DNA from: CAZLQF01 sp964561545
Lineage (GTDB): Bacteria > Bacteroidota > Bacteroidia > CAILMK01 > CAYYUA01
Reading direction: 5' to 3'
NCBI GenBank assembly: GCA_964561545.1
Contig: CAZLQF010000001.1
Span: forward strand, 186,001 to 250,000
DNA length: 64,000 bases
Shown: positions 52,666-61,217 of the stretch, in pieces
How positions within the stretch are numbered: position 1 is the stretch's first letter
Layout of the letters: the number at the start of each line of letters is the position of its first letter
Program-made: the position numbers and the translations under genes
The notes under the pieces: model-generated
Databases searched by the model: none
What the model saw: the letters and a program-made list of their open reading frames with translations, nothing else
Told to the model about the DNA's origin: nothing

Positions 52666-53463
52666 ATGAGCCAAAATAAATTACACGTACCTACCATGGC
52701 CGATATGGCCCAAAAAGGTGAGCAGCCAGAAATTCTTTTTTGGGTTGGATGTGCCGGAAGTTTTGACCAACGCGCCCAAAAGATCACTAAAGCCTTTGTT
52801 AAAATCCTGAATCACATTGGTATCAACTTTGCTGTTCTTGGTAAGGAGGAACTTTGCACAGGCGACCCGGCAAGAAGGGCTGGTAATGAAATGGTATTCC
52901 AAATGCAGGCCATGATGAATATTCAAACATTAGATGGTTATGGAGTTAAAAAAATCGTTACCACTTGCCCCCATTGCTTTAATACCCTAAAGAATGAATA
53001 TCCTGAATTGGGAGGCAATTATGATCTTGTACACCATACCCAATTTCTGCAGCAATTGATTGATGAAGGAAAGATTCAGTTAAAAGACGGTGGTAGTTTC
53101 AAAGGCAAAAAGGTCACTTTCCATGACGCCTGTTATTTGGCCAGAGCCAATAATGTATATGAAGCACCTCGCTCAGTACTGCAAAACTTGGATGCTGAAC
53201 TTGTTGAGATGAAGAGCTGTAAAAATAATGGACTTTGCTGCGGAGCTGGTGGTGGTCAAATGTTTAAAGACGCAGAGGCCGGTAACAAAGAAGTAAACAT
53301 TGAAAGAACAGAAGAAGCGCTGGACACCGGAGCTGATGTTATTGCCTCTTCTTGCCCATTTTGCATGACCATGATGAGCGATGGGGTTAAGCAAAAAGAA
53401 AAGGAAGAAGAAGTAGAAGTTAAAGACCTTGCTGAAATTATAGCGATGGCAGAAGATCTTTAA
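52666..53463 (+). CDS. Heterodisulfide-reductase-like CCG-domain protein (HdrB/HdrD type)
   Basis: A 265-residue soluble protein with two cysteine-rich CCG domains. The first has FWVGCAGSFD, ELCTGDPARRAG and TTCPHCFNT. The second has FHDACYLAR, NGLCCGAGGGQMF and SSCPFCMT. Each domain can bind a noncubane 4Fe-4S cluster of the HdrB kind. It is the partner of the upstream membrane Fe-S protein. Related pairs are used in lactate oxidation (LutA), glycolate oxidation (GlcF) and ETF oxidation. No lactate or glycolate dehydrogenase gene is nearby, whereas an acyl-CoA dehydrogenase is, which favours ETF as donor. Confidence 0.85.
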   Translation: MSQNKLHVPTMADMAQKGEQPEILFWVGCAGSFDQRAQKITKAFVKILNHIGINFAVLGKEELCTGDPARRAGNEMVFQMQAMMNIQTLDGYGVKKIVTTCPHCFNTLKNEYPELGGNYDLVHHTQFLQQLIDEGKIQLKDGGSFKGKKVTFHDACYLARANNVYEAPRSVLQNLDAELVEMKSCKNNGLCCGAGGGQMFKDAEAGNKEVNIERTEEALDTGADVIASSCPFCMTMMSDGVKQKEKEEEVEVKDLAEIIAMAEDL

Positions 53464-53496
53464 TTTTTTTTATATTTCCTTTCCAATTAACAACCA

Positions 53497-55494
53497 ATGA
53501 ATTTCAAAACAACATATTTGATCCTAATGCCTATATTGTTACAAGTTTTTACTTGCCAATCAGGGCATGGATCAGATAATAGTAATGCAGGGGAAGGAGA
53601 TGGCTCATCCAATAAATCTTCTAATTCCTATATAACTTTTGAAAATATTGGTGACCTACCTTATTACAGGAATGAAAATCAACTTGAAAAAATTGCTCGC
53701 TTAGAAAAAGCAGGAAAATTCAGAGATTTAATAAAGACCCTTGAAAATTATGTGAGTAATTTTGGGATTACCAATTTCAGAAGAGATTCCGACCTACTAT
53801 GGAAGCTTGCCCAATTGTACGAAAAGACCAAGCAAACGGCAAAAGCTAAATGGCTTTACAGGCTCATCCTTAAACATACAGACAAAGGATTAGAATATGT
53901 GAAGAAATATTACGACAGCATTGCTAAAAATGATAAAGAATATTACGTACCGATTGATTACTATTACAAACTAATCGAGTACCGTAAACAAATTGACACC
54001 CTCCGGCCTGCAAGAGGCAAACTCAACAACATGGGTACTTCTGTTAACTCAGACTATGAAGATTATGGCCCTGCCCTCAATAACAGGAACAATTTAATGA
54101 TATTTACCTCCAAACGGAATCGGGAAGACCAATTGAAAGGGGTCAAAATTAATGAAGACCTCTATTGGACTGAAGAAAAAGATGGTTACTGGACCGATGC
54201 CCAACCGCTCGAAAATATCAATACCAAATTCAACGAAGGATCTCCGTGTTTAAGCAAAGATGCAGAAAAGTTGTATTTTATCCGTTGTAAAACACCCGAA
54301 GGGCATGGCAATTGTGATATTTACTTAGCTGAGAACCAAGGCAAAAATGAGTGGGGAAACGTCCAAAATCTGGGTAAAAAAGTTAACAGTAGAGCTTGGG
54401 ATTCGCACCCGGCCCTGAGCCATACAGGTGATACATTGTTCTTCGCTTCTGACCGTTTAGGTGGGTTTGGCGGAATTGATATTTATTATACCTACAAAGA
54501 CGAAAATGGCAATTGGACAGAGGCCCAAAATGTTGGCCCTACCATTAATACCCAAGACAATGATTTAAGCCCATTTTACCATCCCAAGCACAAAGTATTG
54601 TATTTTAGCTCAAAAGGCCACTTGCTCAATTATGGTAATTATGACATTTATAAGAGTTATCATGAAGGTGGATCATGGACCGAACCCAATAATATAGGCC
54701 CTATTGTAAATGGAGAAGGCAATGAATATTACTTTACCATTGATGCCAAATCCAAAAAGTTGTTTTACACGCGGTCAGAGAAAAAAGATATTAAAGACCT
54801 TGATCTTTATTCCTTCCCGCTCCCAATGGAAGCCAAACCGACTGCAAGAACGGTTTTAAAAGGTTCATTGGAAAACAAGGAAACAGGTGAATCTTTTAAA
54901 GGAATTGTTTCTGTGATAGATATGGAAAAGGGCGTGGAAGTGGCCCCTAAATACATGAGGCCGGATGGTTCTTTTGCTTTCGACCTGATCGATAATCGCA
55001 AATACTTATTGACAGTTCAGGGCCAGGAATTTTTTAGAATAGAAAAAGAATTAGACCTTGATGGAGACACAACACTAAATATGGAAACTTCCTCCATTAA
55101 TTTTTTAAGGCTCCAATTTGAAAGTATTGAATTTGAAACTGGCAGTGCTGAAATTCTTCCAAAAATGAAGAATGACCTTGATAAATTAATGAATTATGTG
55201 TTGGACAATCCCAATATGCGGTTAAAGATATCCGGTCACACCGACTCAAGAGGTGATCCCGAACTTAACATTAAGTTATCCCAAAAAAGAGCAGACGCCA
55301 TTAAGCAGTATCTTATAAATAAAGGCAACATAAAATCTTCGCGTATTAAAGCTAAAGGCTATGGTAGCAAGAAACCCATTATAAAAGATGCTGACTCAAA
55401 GGAAGATTATCAAAAAAACCGGAGGGTGGAGTTTGAAATACTAAAATCAGAAGACCAAACGAATCCCTATAAAAATGCTCCGGGAACCAATTAG
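53497..55494 (+). CDS. PorE-like lipoprotein: TPR, beta-propeller, CRD and OmpA domains
   Basis: The 665-residue protein has a signal peptide with a possible lipobox Cys at residue 20 (QVFTC), an atypical but plausible lipoprotein site. A low-complexity Ser/Gly/Asn linker leads to TPR-like helices (about 58-140). PD40/WD40-like propeller repeats (about 185-445) contain recurrent LYFIRC, LFFASDRLGGFGGIDIY and LYFSSKGH blades. A carboxypeptidase-regulatory-like domain (about 447-540) and a C-terminal OmpA peptidoglycan-binding domain (ISGHTDSRGDPELN, NRRVEFEI) follow. This domain order is that of PorE, a T9SS component that tethers the machine to peptidoglycan. Several paralogs usually exist, so identity as PorE itself is uncertain. 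Confidence 0.82.
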   Translation: MNFKTTYLILMPILLQVFTCQSGHGSDNSNAGEGDGSSNKSSNSYITFENIGDLPYYRNENQLEKIARLEKAGKFRDLIKTLENYVSNFGITNFRRDSDLLWKLAQLYEKTKQTAKAKWLYRLILKHTDKGLEYVKKYYDSIAKNDKEYYVPIDYYYKLIEYRKQIDTLRPARGKLNNMGTSVNSDYEDYGPALNNRNNLMIFTSKRNREDQLKGVKINEDLYWTEEKDGYWTDAQPLENINTKFNEGSPCLSKDAEKLYFIRCKTPEGHGNCDIYLAENQGKNEWGNVQNLGKKVNSRAWDSHPALSHTGDTLFFASDRLGGFGGIDIYYTYKDENGNWTEAQNVGPTINTQDNDLSPFYHPKHKVLYFSSKGHLLNYGNYDIYKSYHEGGSWTEPNNIGPIVNGEGNEYYFTIDAKSKKLFYTRSEKKDIKDLDLYSFPLPMEAKPTARTVLKGSLENKETGESFKGIVSVIDMEKGVEVAPKYMRPDGSFAFDLIDNRKYLLTVQGQEFFRIEKELDLDGDTTLNMETSSINFLRLQFESIEFETGSAEILPKMKNDLDKLMNYVLDNPNMRLKISGHTDSRGDPELNIKLSQKRADAIKQYLINKGNIKSSRIKAKGYGSKKPIIKDADSKEDYQKNRRVEFEILKSEDQTNPYKNAPGTN

Positions 55495-55574
55495 GGCTTG
55501 ACATCTAATTTTCCATAACATTACTTGATTCTATCCAAGCTAAACCTATATTTTCCAGAGTTAAAAGTTGAGTT

Positions 55575-56984
55575 TTATCGCCTCATAACTTTTTGTTGGA
55601 TCAATTCATCACCCATCATCATTTTAATAATCAACATAGTGGTATTATTGTTAAGCGATTGTTGATTGAACAATTCGATGTGATGATTGTCAGCCTCAAA
55701 CATTTTTCCACCGGTTTTTGCAATGGCTTGCCCGCGTAAATTATAAACCTCCACTTGTACACGTTTAGGTTGCTTCAAGCTAAAGCTAAGATTAAGGCTA
55801 TTTGTAAAGGGATTTGGATATATGGTAGTTTTTGTTTTTTCCGGGGTCGACTCTCGTCTTCCGGCCGGGTAAACTCCTGATTCTGCTACATAAAATTCCT
55901 GAACGGCAGTATCTGTAGCGCACTGGTTTTCTACCACCATTTTTACCTTATAAAAGCCAGTATCATTATACTCATAAACTGGGCTTGTTAATTTTGAAGA
56001 ATCGCCATTACCAAAATACCAGGTCTTGTCTTTTCCAAGCATTGAGGAATCATAAAATTTCATTTCCTTACTGTAATTAAAATTCTTATACCCAAAATCG
56101 GCCCTGGGTTCTGCACAGCAATCCAGGTAATTGCGATCATTTTCAAAACTATAGGAAATCCAATTGTACTGCTCAGGTGTTAAGGTATCTCTACACTTGC
56201 GAGGGGCATAAGACATAATGTTGCCTACTTGAGGTTGATAAAAATCCCCATTGGGATCTTGTTCGTTCCCAGTATATTGGCAGTTATCAACCTTTTTACC
56301 ACTCAATTTAGGGTCTGCAGGTGTTCCACAAATTTCATCCCCTTTATTTTCACAATTAGACCCGTTTACAAGTTCTGGGTTAGGGCTATTGTAACCTTGA
56401 TGGGTATGGTACAAGGAAAAATAATGACCTATTTCATGGGCCAGCGTGCTACCATTGGTAGAACAATCGTTTTTCATGAAAATTCTGTCTTCACTTGGTG
56501 GAAATTTAGCATACCCACATACTTGCCGATCAGAACTAAAATATAAATCTTCTACAAAATAAATGTTCAACACCCCAGGTTTATAATGTTCTTCGGCAAT
56601 TCGATCTTCATCATACCTATAAAAGGGGGCATATTTGTCGTTATCTATTATTTTTATTGCTTCACACAGGAAAAATTCAATCCCGGCATTCTTATAGTAA
56701 TAATTAACCGTATCCAATTCTTTGCGAAGCAAAGCAGTATCAATCCCGTCTGAACCATCACTTTTCCTTAAAACATAAAATCTAACCGGAACTTGCGTTA
56801 GTCGCTTACCTATGGTTCTCGTGTAGTTTTGCCTTGCTGTTAGGGTTTTATTTAAATTAGCTTCTTGAGTTTTTGTGATTTCCGTCCCGCATGAGCCAAT
56901 ATCCTGACCATAACTGGTACCTAAGTTCAAGCTAAGTAAACTTAGAAAAACAACAACTAATAATTGCAAAAACCTATGCATCAT
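55575..56984 (-). CDS. Secreted M43 (pappalysin-type) metalloprotease with PKD and T9SS sorting domains
   Basis: The 469-residue protein has a signal peptide (FLQLLVVVFLSLLSLNLG, then GTSYGQ). The catalytic domain (about 60-290) carries the zinc motif HEIGHYFSLYH (His183, His187, His193). Family M43 is HExxHxxGxxH; here the Gly is Ser190. A downstream NIMSYAPRKC provides the Met-turn. A PKD-like domain (about 300-375, WYFGNGDSS ... YEYNDTGFYKVKM) and a C-terminal type A sorting domain (YPNPFTNSLNLSF ... QKVMRR) follow, so it should leave the cell through T9SS. It is the only intact T9SS substrate gene in the window. Substrate unknown. Confidence 0.88.
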   Translation of the reverse strand: MMHRFLQLLVVVFLSLLSLNLGTSYGQDIGSCGTEITKTQEANLNKTLTARQNYTRTIGKRLTQVPVRFYVLRKSDGSDGIDTALLRKELDTVNYYYKNAGIEFFLCEAIKIIDNDKYAPFYRYDEDRIAEEHYKPGVLNIYFVEDLYFSSDRQVCGYAKFPPSEDRIFMKNDCSTNGSTLAHEIGHYFSLYHTHQGYNSPNPELVNGSNCENKGDEICGTPADPKLSGKKVDNCQYTGNEQDPNGDFYQPQVGNIMSYAPRKCRDTLTPEQYNWISYSFENDRNYLDCCAEPRADFGYKNFNYSKEMKFYDSSMLGKDKTWYFGNGDSSKLTSPVYEYNDTGFYKVKMVVENQCATDTAVQEFYVAESGVYPAGRRESTPEKTKTTIYPNPFTNSLNLSFSLKQPKRVQVEVYNLRGQAIAKTGGKMFEADNHHIELFNQQSLNNNTTMLIIKMMMGDELIQQKVMRR

Positions 56985-57300
56985 GGCACTAAAGCGTTTT
57001 AATACATGATTACCTGAAGATAAAATTTAGAAAAATTTTGATACTTTAAAACATCAGCCTTCGATACGAAATAAATACTATGTTTATATTGACGATTTAA
57101 TAAGGCCGATATGAATGAAAAGTTTTATCCTTTAAATGGCTCTGGTTTTGTAACCTTCAATTATTAAAATTGAATTTTGTAACTACTGGATAAGGTAAAG
57201 TCTGCTTGCATCAGTAACATTAACAACCCAAAAAAGCCCCAACCTTAGAAGTTGATCCATTTCAATTGATAGGTCAAAAAATAGCAATTCCTGTTTCACC
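56985..57300. other. Intergenic region between actF and the metalloprotease gene
   Basis: A T-rich minus-strand sequence after actF (GGTTGGGGCTTTTTTGGG around 57230-57250) with a short CAAC/GTTG stem could be a weak terminator of the act operon. No gene is seen, and no clear promoter for the protease was found. Confidence 0.35.
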
Positions 57301-58488
57301 TTACAATACCTCGTGTTGAATGCTTTCTTCAATAAACGGGTGATTCTTGGCTATAAGACTGGCTTTGCTCAAAGCATTGAAAACAACGTAAAGGAAAATA
57401 CCCCCATACAATAGAGTAAACCCAATTTCAGGGAAACCGATTTGTAAGGTTGGGTGCTCGCCAAGCGCTCCGGGCATCACCAACAAGAAAACATCAATCC
57501 ACCTCCCTACTAACATAATGATGCCTACGTACATAATGGTTTTGTAACTTCGTTTAGCGGTATTCATCATTAGTACCAAAAAAGGTACGAAAAAATTGAG
57601 GAAAAGGTTTACAATGAATAAGACGTAGAACCCGCCTTGCATCCTAACATAATAGTACATCACTTCCTCTGGAAGATTACCGTACCATATTAGTAAATAC
57701 TGACTCACCCATATATAAGCCCAGAAAATACTGAAACCAAACATGAACTTGCCTAAGTCATGAAAATGGTTTTCGTTGACTTGTTTTAAATGACCAGTAC
57801 CTTTAAGAAATAGGGTTAAAAGGGCTGTTACAGTCCAGCCACCTACAAAAATTCCGGCAAATACATAAACAGCGAAAATGGTACTGAACCAATGAGGTTC
57901 AAGAGACATGAACCAGTCCCAACTACCAAAAGATATGGTAATGGCAAAAGCAATAAGGAACAAGGGCCCTAATTTCATGGCCTTTCTATAGTGCTGAATA
58001 GAGCCATCAGCATCTTCTTTAAGCGATAACTTTCTAAAAGCAATGGCAAAAATCACCCAAACACCCAGGACAATAACGGTCCTTATGATGAAGAATGGAA
58101 GATTCAAGTAAGGCGTTTTTTGTTGGAGCAGGGAATCAAGTTGTTCATGGGTCCAGTGGTATATGGAATGATGATGGGTTAAAACCAAATAAATAATGAA
58201 AGGAACTCCAAAAAGCAATGCCCCAATTGGTACATAATTGTTCATGGCTTCTAACGGCCTTTTTAGCAATGTATTCCAACCCGCAGCTGAGGCATAATTA
58301 AGCGCCAGAATAAGCGTACCAGCCAATCCCAATCCAAGGAAATACCAATTGGCCGTTAAAAAGCTTCCCCAGATTCGATTGCCATCAACACCAGTCAGAA
58401 ACCCGATTAATAAAAGGATTAAACCAATGCCTCCAATTCCAAGAGCAAAGCGCTTTTGGTTTTGATTAAATTTAAACTGTTCGTCCAT
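57301..58488 (-). CDS. actF: Alternative complex III membrane subunit ActF (quinol-binding type)
   Basis: A 395-residue polytopic protein with about ten membrane helices, related to the NrfD-like ActC. It matches the last subunit of alternative complex III, which oxidises menaquinol and passes electrons to cytochrome c or directly to an oxidase. Typical features are helices rich in Trp/Tyr/His such as FGSWDWFMSLEPHWFSTIFA. It lies last in the operon, 48 bases after actE. No cytochrome oxidase genes follow it here. Confidence 0.88.
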   Translation of the reverse strand: MDEQFKFNQNQKRFALGIGGIGLILLLIGFLTGVDGNRIWGSFLTANWYFLGLGLAGTLILALNYASAAGWNTLLKRPLEAMNNYVPIGALLFGVPFIIYLVLTHHHSIYHWTHEQLDSLLQQKTPYLNLPFFIIRTVIVLGVWVIFAIAFRKLSLKEDADGSIQHYRKAMKLGPLFLIAFAITISFGSWDWFMSLEPHWFSTIFAVYVFAGIFVGGWTVTALLTLFLKGTGHLKQVNENHFHDLGKFMFGFSIFWAYIWVSQYLLIWYGNLPEEVMYYYVRMQGGFYVLFIVNLFLNFFVPFLVLMMNTAKRSYKTIMYVGIIMLVGRWIDVFLLVMPGALGEHPTLQIGFPEIGFTLLYGGIFLYVVFNALSKASLIAKNHPFIEESIQHEVL

Positions 58489-58536
58489 GAACCTTTAATT
58501 TATTGTTTCCTAACCAAATAATGAAAGGGTGTAATT

Positions 58537-59163
58537 TTATTCTTCGATTTTATTCAATACTTCGTTAATATAATGAATGATCTGCCATCTTTCTTTAGGC
58601 TTCACTTGCGAAGCGTGCGATCCCATCAAATTCCGTCCATGAGTGATGGAATGGTACATCTTACCTTCAGGCAGACTATCTATATAATCTGAGGAAAATT
58701 CCCCAAAATGCGGTTCAGGAAACTTACCACTTGCCATAACCGGTCCACCGCTTTTGCCTTTTTCTCCATGGCATTGTTGACAATACTTAAGGTAATGTTT
58801 TTTACCTTCTGCAATGTTCTTTTCAGTTGGTGGCAAAGGGTTTTCCAAGCTGTCACCAGCCACCTCATATCCTTCGGGGTCATCGGCAAAGGGGTATTCA
58901 TATGCTTTTTTACCTCTTGCCACGGTCCCTTCCGGTGGTTTTTTCAAATTCTTGCCATTTGCATTGTATGGGTTCTTTTCACCTTTTACTTGAGAATAAC
59001 CTTCATAAGGAACCGAAATATACATGGCATAAGCAGGGGTGTACCTATAACCAGGATGATTGGGATCATAGTTATCAGTACCAGGCCCACGGTTATAACT
59101 ACAGGAAGTTATCACCACAAGACCCAATATCAACACAATCCAAAGTTTTATTGAATTCATCAT
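58537..59163 (-). CDS. actE: Alternative complex III monoheme cytochrome c ActE (lipoprotein)
   Basis: A 208-residue periplasmic cytochrome anchored by a lipobox (GLVVITSC). One heme site is present: CQQCH at about residues 130-134, with the likely axial Met in GRNLMGSHASQ. The N-terminal part (PGYRYTPAYAMYIS) is typical of ActE. The frame is open to a TTG at 59169, but the ATG at 59163 is preferred; the next codon is also ATG. It starts 9 bases after the actD stop. Confidence 0.9.
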   Translation of the reverse strand: MMNSIKLWIVLILGLVVITSCSYNRGPGTDNYDPNHPGYRYTPAYAMYISVPYEGYSQVKGEKNPYNANGKNLKKPPEGTVARGKKAYEYPFADDPEGYEVAGDSLENPLPPTEKNIAEGKKHYLKYCQQCHGEKGKSGGPVMASGKFPEPHFGEFSSDYIDSLPEGKMYHSITHGRNLMGSHASQVKPKERWQIIHYINEVLNKIEE

Positions 59164-59172
59164 AACCAAACA

Positions 59173-59745
59173 CTATTTCATCTTTATGGGTAAAGGGAGC
59201 GGTGCTTTTTGCTCCAAATACTCTTCATCTTTTATTTCTTCCGCTCCATGTTTTCTCATTACATCCTTGATGGTGTCTTCGTTGTTATCTTTAGCCACCA
59301 ATACTACAAACCTGTCACTGGTTGAGCGTGGATGATAAATTTTAGGTTCAAAACCCGGCAACATAGTGTTGCGCAGGAAGTAAGCGGTAGCAATACTTAT
59401 AGCTGAAAGCAAAACCGTAAGCTCAAAAGTAATGGGTATAAAATTAGGAACGGGCCAAGTAGGCTTACCTCCAAAATTCATCGGCCAATTAACGTACATC
59501 ATAAGGGTCATAATGGTAAAAATACCACCGCCTCCTATGATACCCCCGATAAAGGCTACATAACCCAATCTTGATTCGTGCAGGCCCATTGCTTTAGGCA
59601 AACCATGGATCGGAAAGGGCGTAAAAGCATCTTTTATTTCAAGATTTTGCTCACGAATATCTTTGACGGCATTTACGAAGACATCATCATCATCGAAAAC
59701 ACCCATTAAACAATCCGTTCTTTTTAATAAATCAGGCATAGCCAT
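59173..59745 (-). CDS. actD: Alternative complex III subunit ActD (DUF3341)
   Basis: A 190-residue protein of the DUF3341 family: a soluble ferredoxin-fold-like start (CLMGVFDDDDVFVNAVKDIRE), two membrane helices (about 68-88 and 105-128) and a soluble tail with HPRSTSDRFVV. It contributes the small membrane subunit of the complex and has no cofactor motif. It is 8 bases from actC and 9 from actE. Confidence 0.92.
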   Translation of the reverse strand: MAMPDLLKRTDCLMGVFDDDDVFVNAVKDIREQNLEIKDAFTPFPIHGLPKAMGLHESRLGYVAFIGGIIGGGGIFTIMTLMMYVNWPMNFGGKPTWPVPNFIPITFELTVLLSAISIATAYFLRNTMLPGFEPKIYHPRSTSDRFVVLVAKDNNEDTIKDVMRKHGAEEIKDEEYLEQKAPLPLPIKMK

Positions 59746-59753
59746 TTATTTTT

Positions 59754-61205
59754 TTAATGCGCAGCTGCTTCCCATTCTTTTTCATATTCTTCTTTTGAAT
59801 AGTCATATTGAACGTCAGAAGGTATAGATTTACCGTTGATGGTGTCAACCGGTTTATGCTTTTGGGTGGTTTTCTTGAAAGCTTTGACCTCTGCAATGGC
59901 AATTACCGGTAAAAACCGAATAAACAAGAAAAACATGGTAAAAAATAAGCCAAAAGTACCAGCAAAAATTCCTATTTCAACCATTGACGGGGAGTACATA
60001 GCCCAACTTGACGGAAGAAAATCGCGGTGCAAAGAGGATACAATAATAATGAACCTTTCAAACCACATTCCTATGTTGATAAGAATTGAAATAATGAAGA
60101 TGGCCGTGGGGTTGATCCTTATTTTACGAACCCAAAAGAATTGGGGTACTATTAAATTGCAAAATAACATTACGGCATAACCCCAGCCATAAGGCCCGAA
60201 AGCCCTATTGTAAAATGCATATTGTTCGTAGGTATTTCCGGAATACCAAGCCATAAAGAGCTCGGTAAGGTACGCAAAGCCCACCATAGAGCCAGTTAGA
60301 AGGATAACTTTCGCCATGTTCTCAAGGTGCCGAATGGTAATGTAGCTTTCCAGCTTCATGGCTTTCCTGGCTATCACCAAAAGCGTATGGACCATGGCAA
60401 ATCCTGAAAAAATGGCCCCTGCCACAAAATAAGGTGGGAATATGGTCGTATGCCAACCCGGAATAATGGAGGTAGCAAAGTCAAAACTCACAATTGAGTG
60501 AACGGAGAGTACCAATGGCGTAGCCAAACCTGCCAATATCATACTAACGGTTTCAAACCTTACCCAACTCATAGCAGATCCGGTCCAGCCAAAACTTAAA
60601 AAATTGTAAATAAACCATTTAATCTTGCTGGTAGCACGATCCCGCATTGTGGCAACATCAGGGATTAAGCCAATGTACCAGAAAACAAGGGAAACAGTAA
60701 AATAAGTGGAGATGGCAAACACGTCCCAAAGCAATGCTGAATTAAAGTTCACCCATAATGGCCCAAAATCATTGGGCAATGGAAGGACCCAAAAAGCATT
60801 CCAAGGGCGGCCCATGTGAATAAGAGGAAACAACCCGGCACACATAACCGCAAAGAGGGTCATGGCTTCAGCGGACCTGTTGATTGAGTTACGCCATGAT
60901 TGCCGGAATAAAAGTAAAATGGCCGATATTAGCGTACCTGCGTGACCAATTCCAATCCAAAAAACAAAGTTGGTAATACCAAATCCCCAGCCAATGGTTT
61001 TATTTAAGCCCCACATACCGACACCGTAGTAAAAAGTAAGGCCAATACAAAATAGCCCAAGGGCTAATACCAATGAAGAGATGGTAAGCCCTAAAAACCA
61101 AAGCTTGGATGGATTACCCTCCAATGGACTGATCACATCATCATCAATTTCCCTGTAACTCTTTTTCCCAAGTATTAGTGGATCCCTTATAGATGCTTCC
61201 TGCAT
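59754..61205 (-). CDS. actC: Alternative complex III membrane subunit ActC (NrfD-like)
   Basis: A 483-residue protein with about ten helices of the NrfD/PsrC family. Motifs include WGFGITNFVFWIGIGHAGT, HMGRPWNAFWVLPLPND and PGWHTTIFPPYFVAGAIFSG. This subunit is thought to bind the quinol and to deliver electrons to the Fe-S clusters of ActB. It lies 12 bases after actB. Confidence 0.94.
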   Translation of the reverse strand: MQEASIRDPLILGKKSYREIDDDVISPLEGNPSKLWFLGLTISSLVLALGLFCIGLTFYYGVGMWGLNKTIGWGFGITNFVFWIGIGHAGTLISAILLLFRQSWRNSINRSAEAMTLFAVMCAGLFPLIHMGRPWNAFWVLPLPNDFGPLWVNFNSALLWDVFAISTYFTVSLVFWYIGLIPDVATMRDRATSKIKWFIYNFLSFGWTGSAMSWVRFETVSMILAGLATPLVLSVHSIVSFDFATSIIPGWHTTIFPPYFVAGAIFSGFAMVHTLLVIARKAMKLESYITIRHLENMAKVILLTGSMVGFAYLTELFMAWYSGNTYEQYAFYNRAFGPYGWGYAVMLFCNLIVPQFFWVRKIRINPTAIFIISILINIGMWFERFIIIVSSLHRDFLPSSWAMYSPSMVEIGIFAGTFGLFFTMFFLFIRFLPVIAIAEVKAFKKTTQKHKPVDTINGKSIPSDVQYDYSKEEYEKEWEAAAH

Positions 61206-61217
61206 TATTTCAATGTT

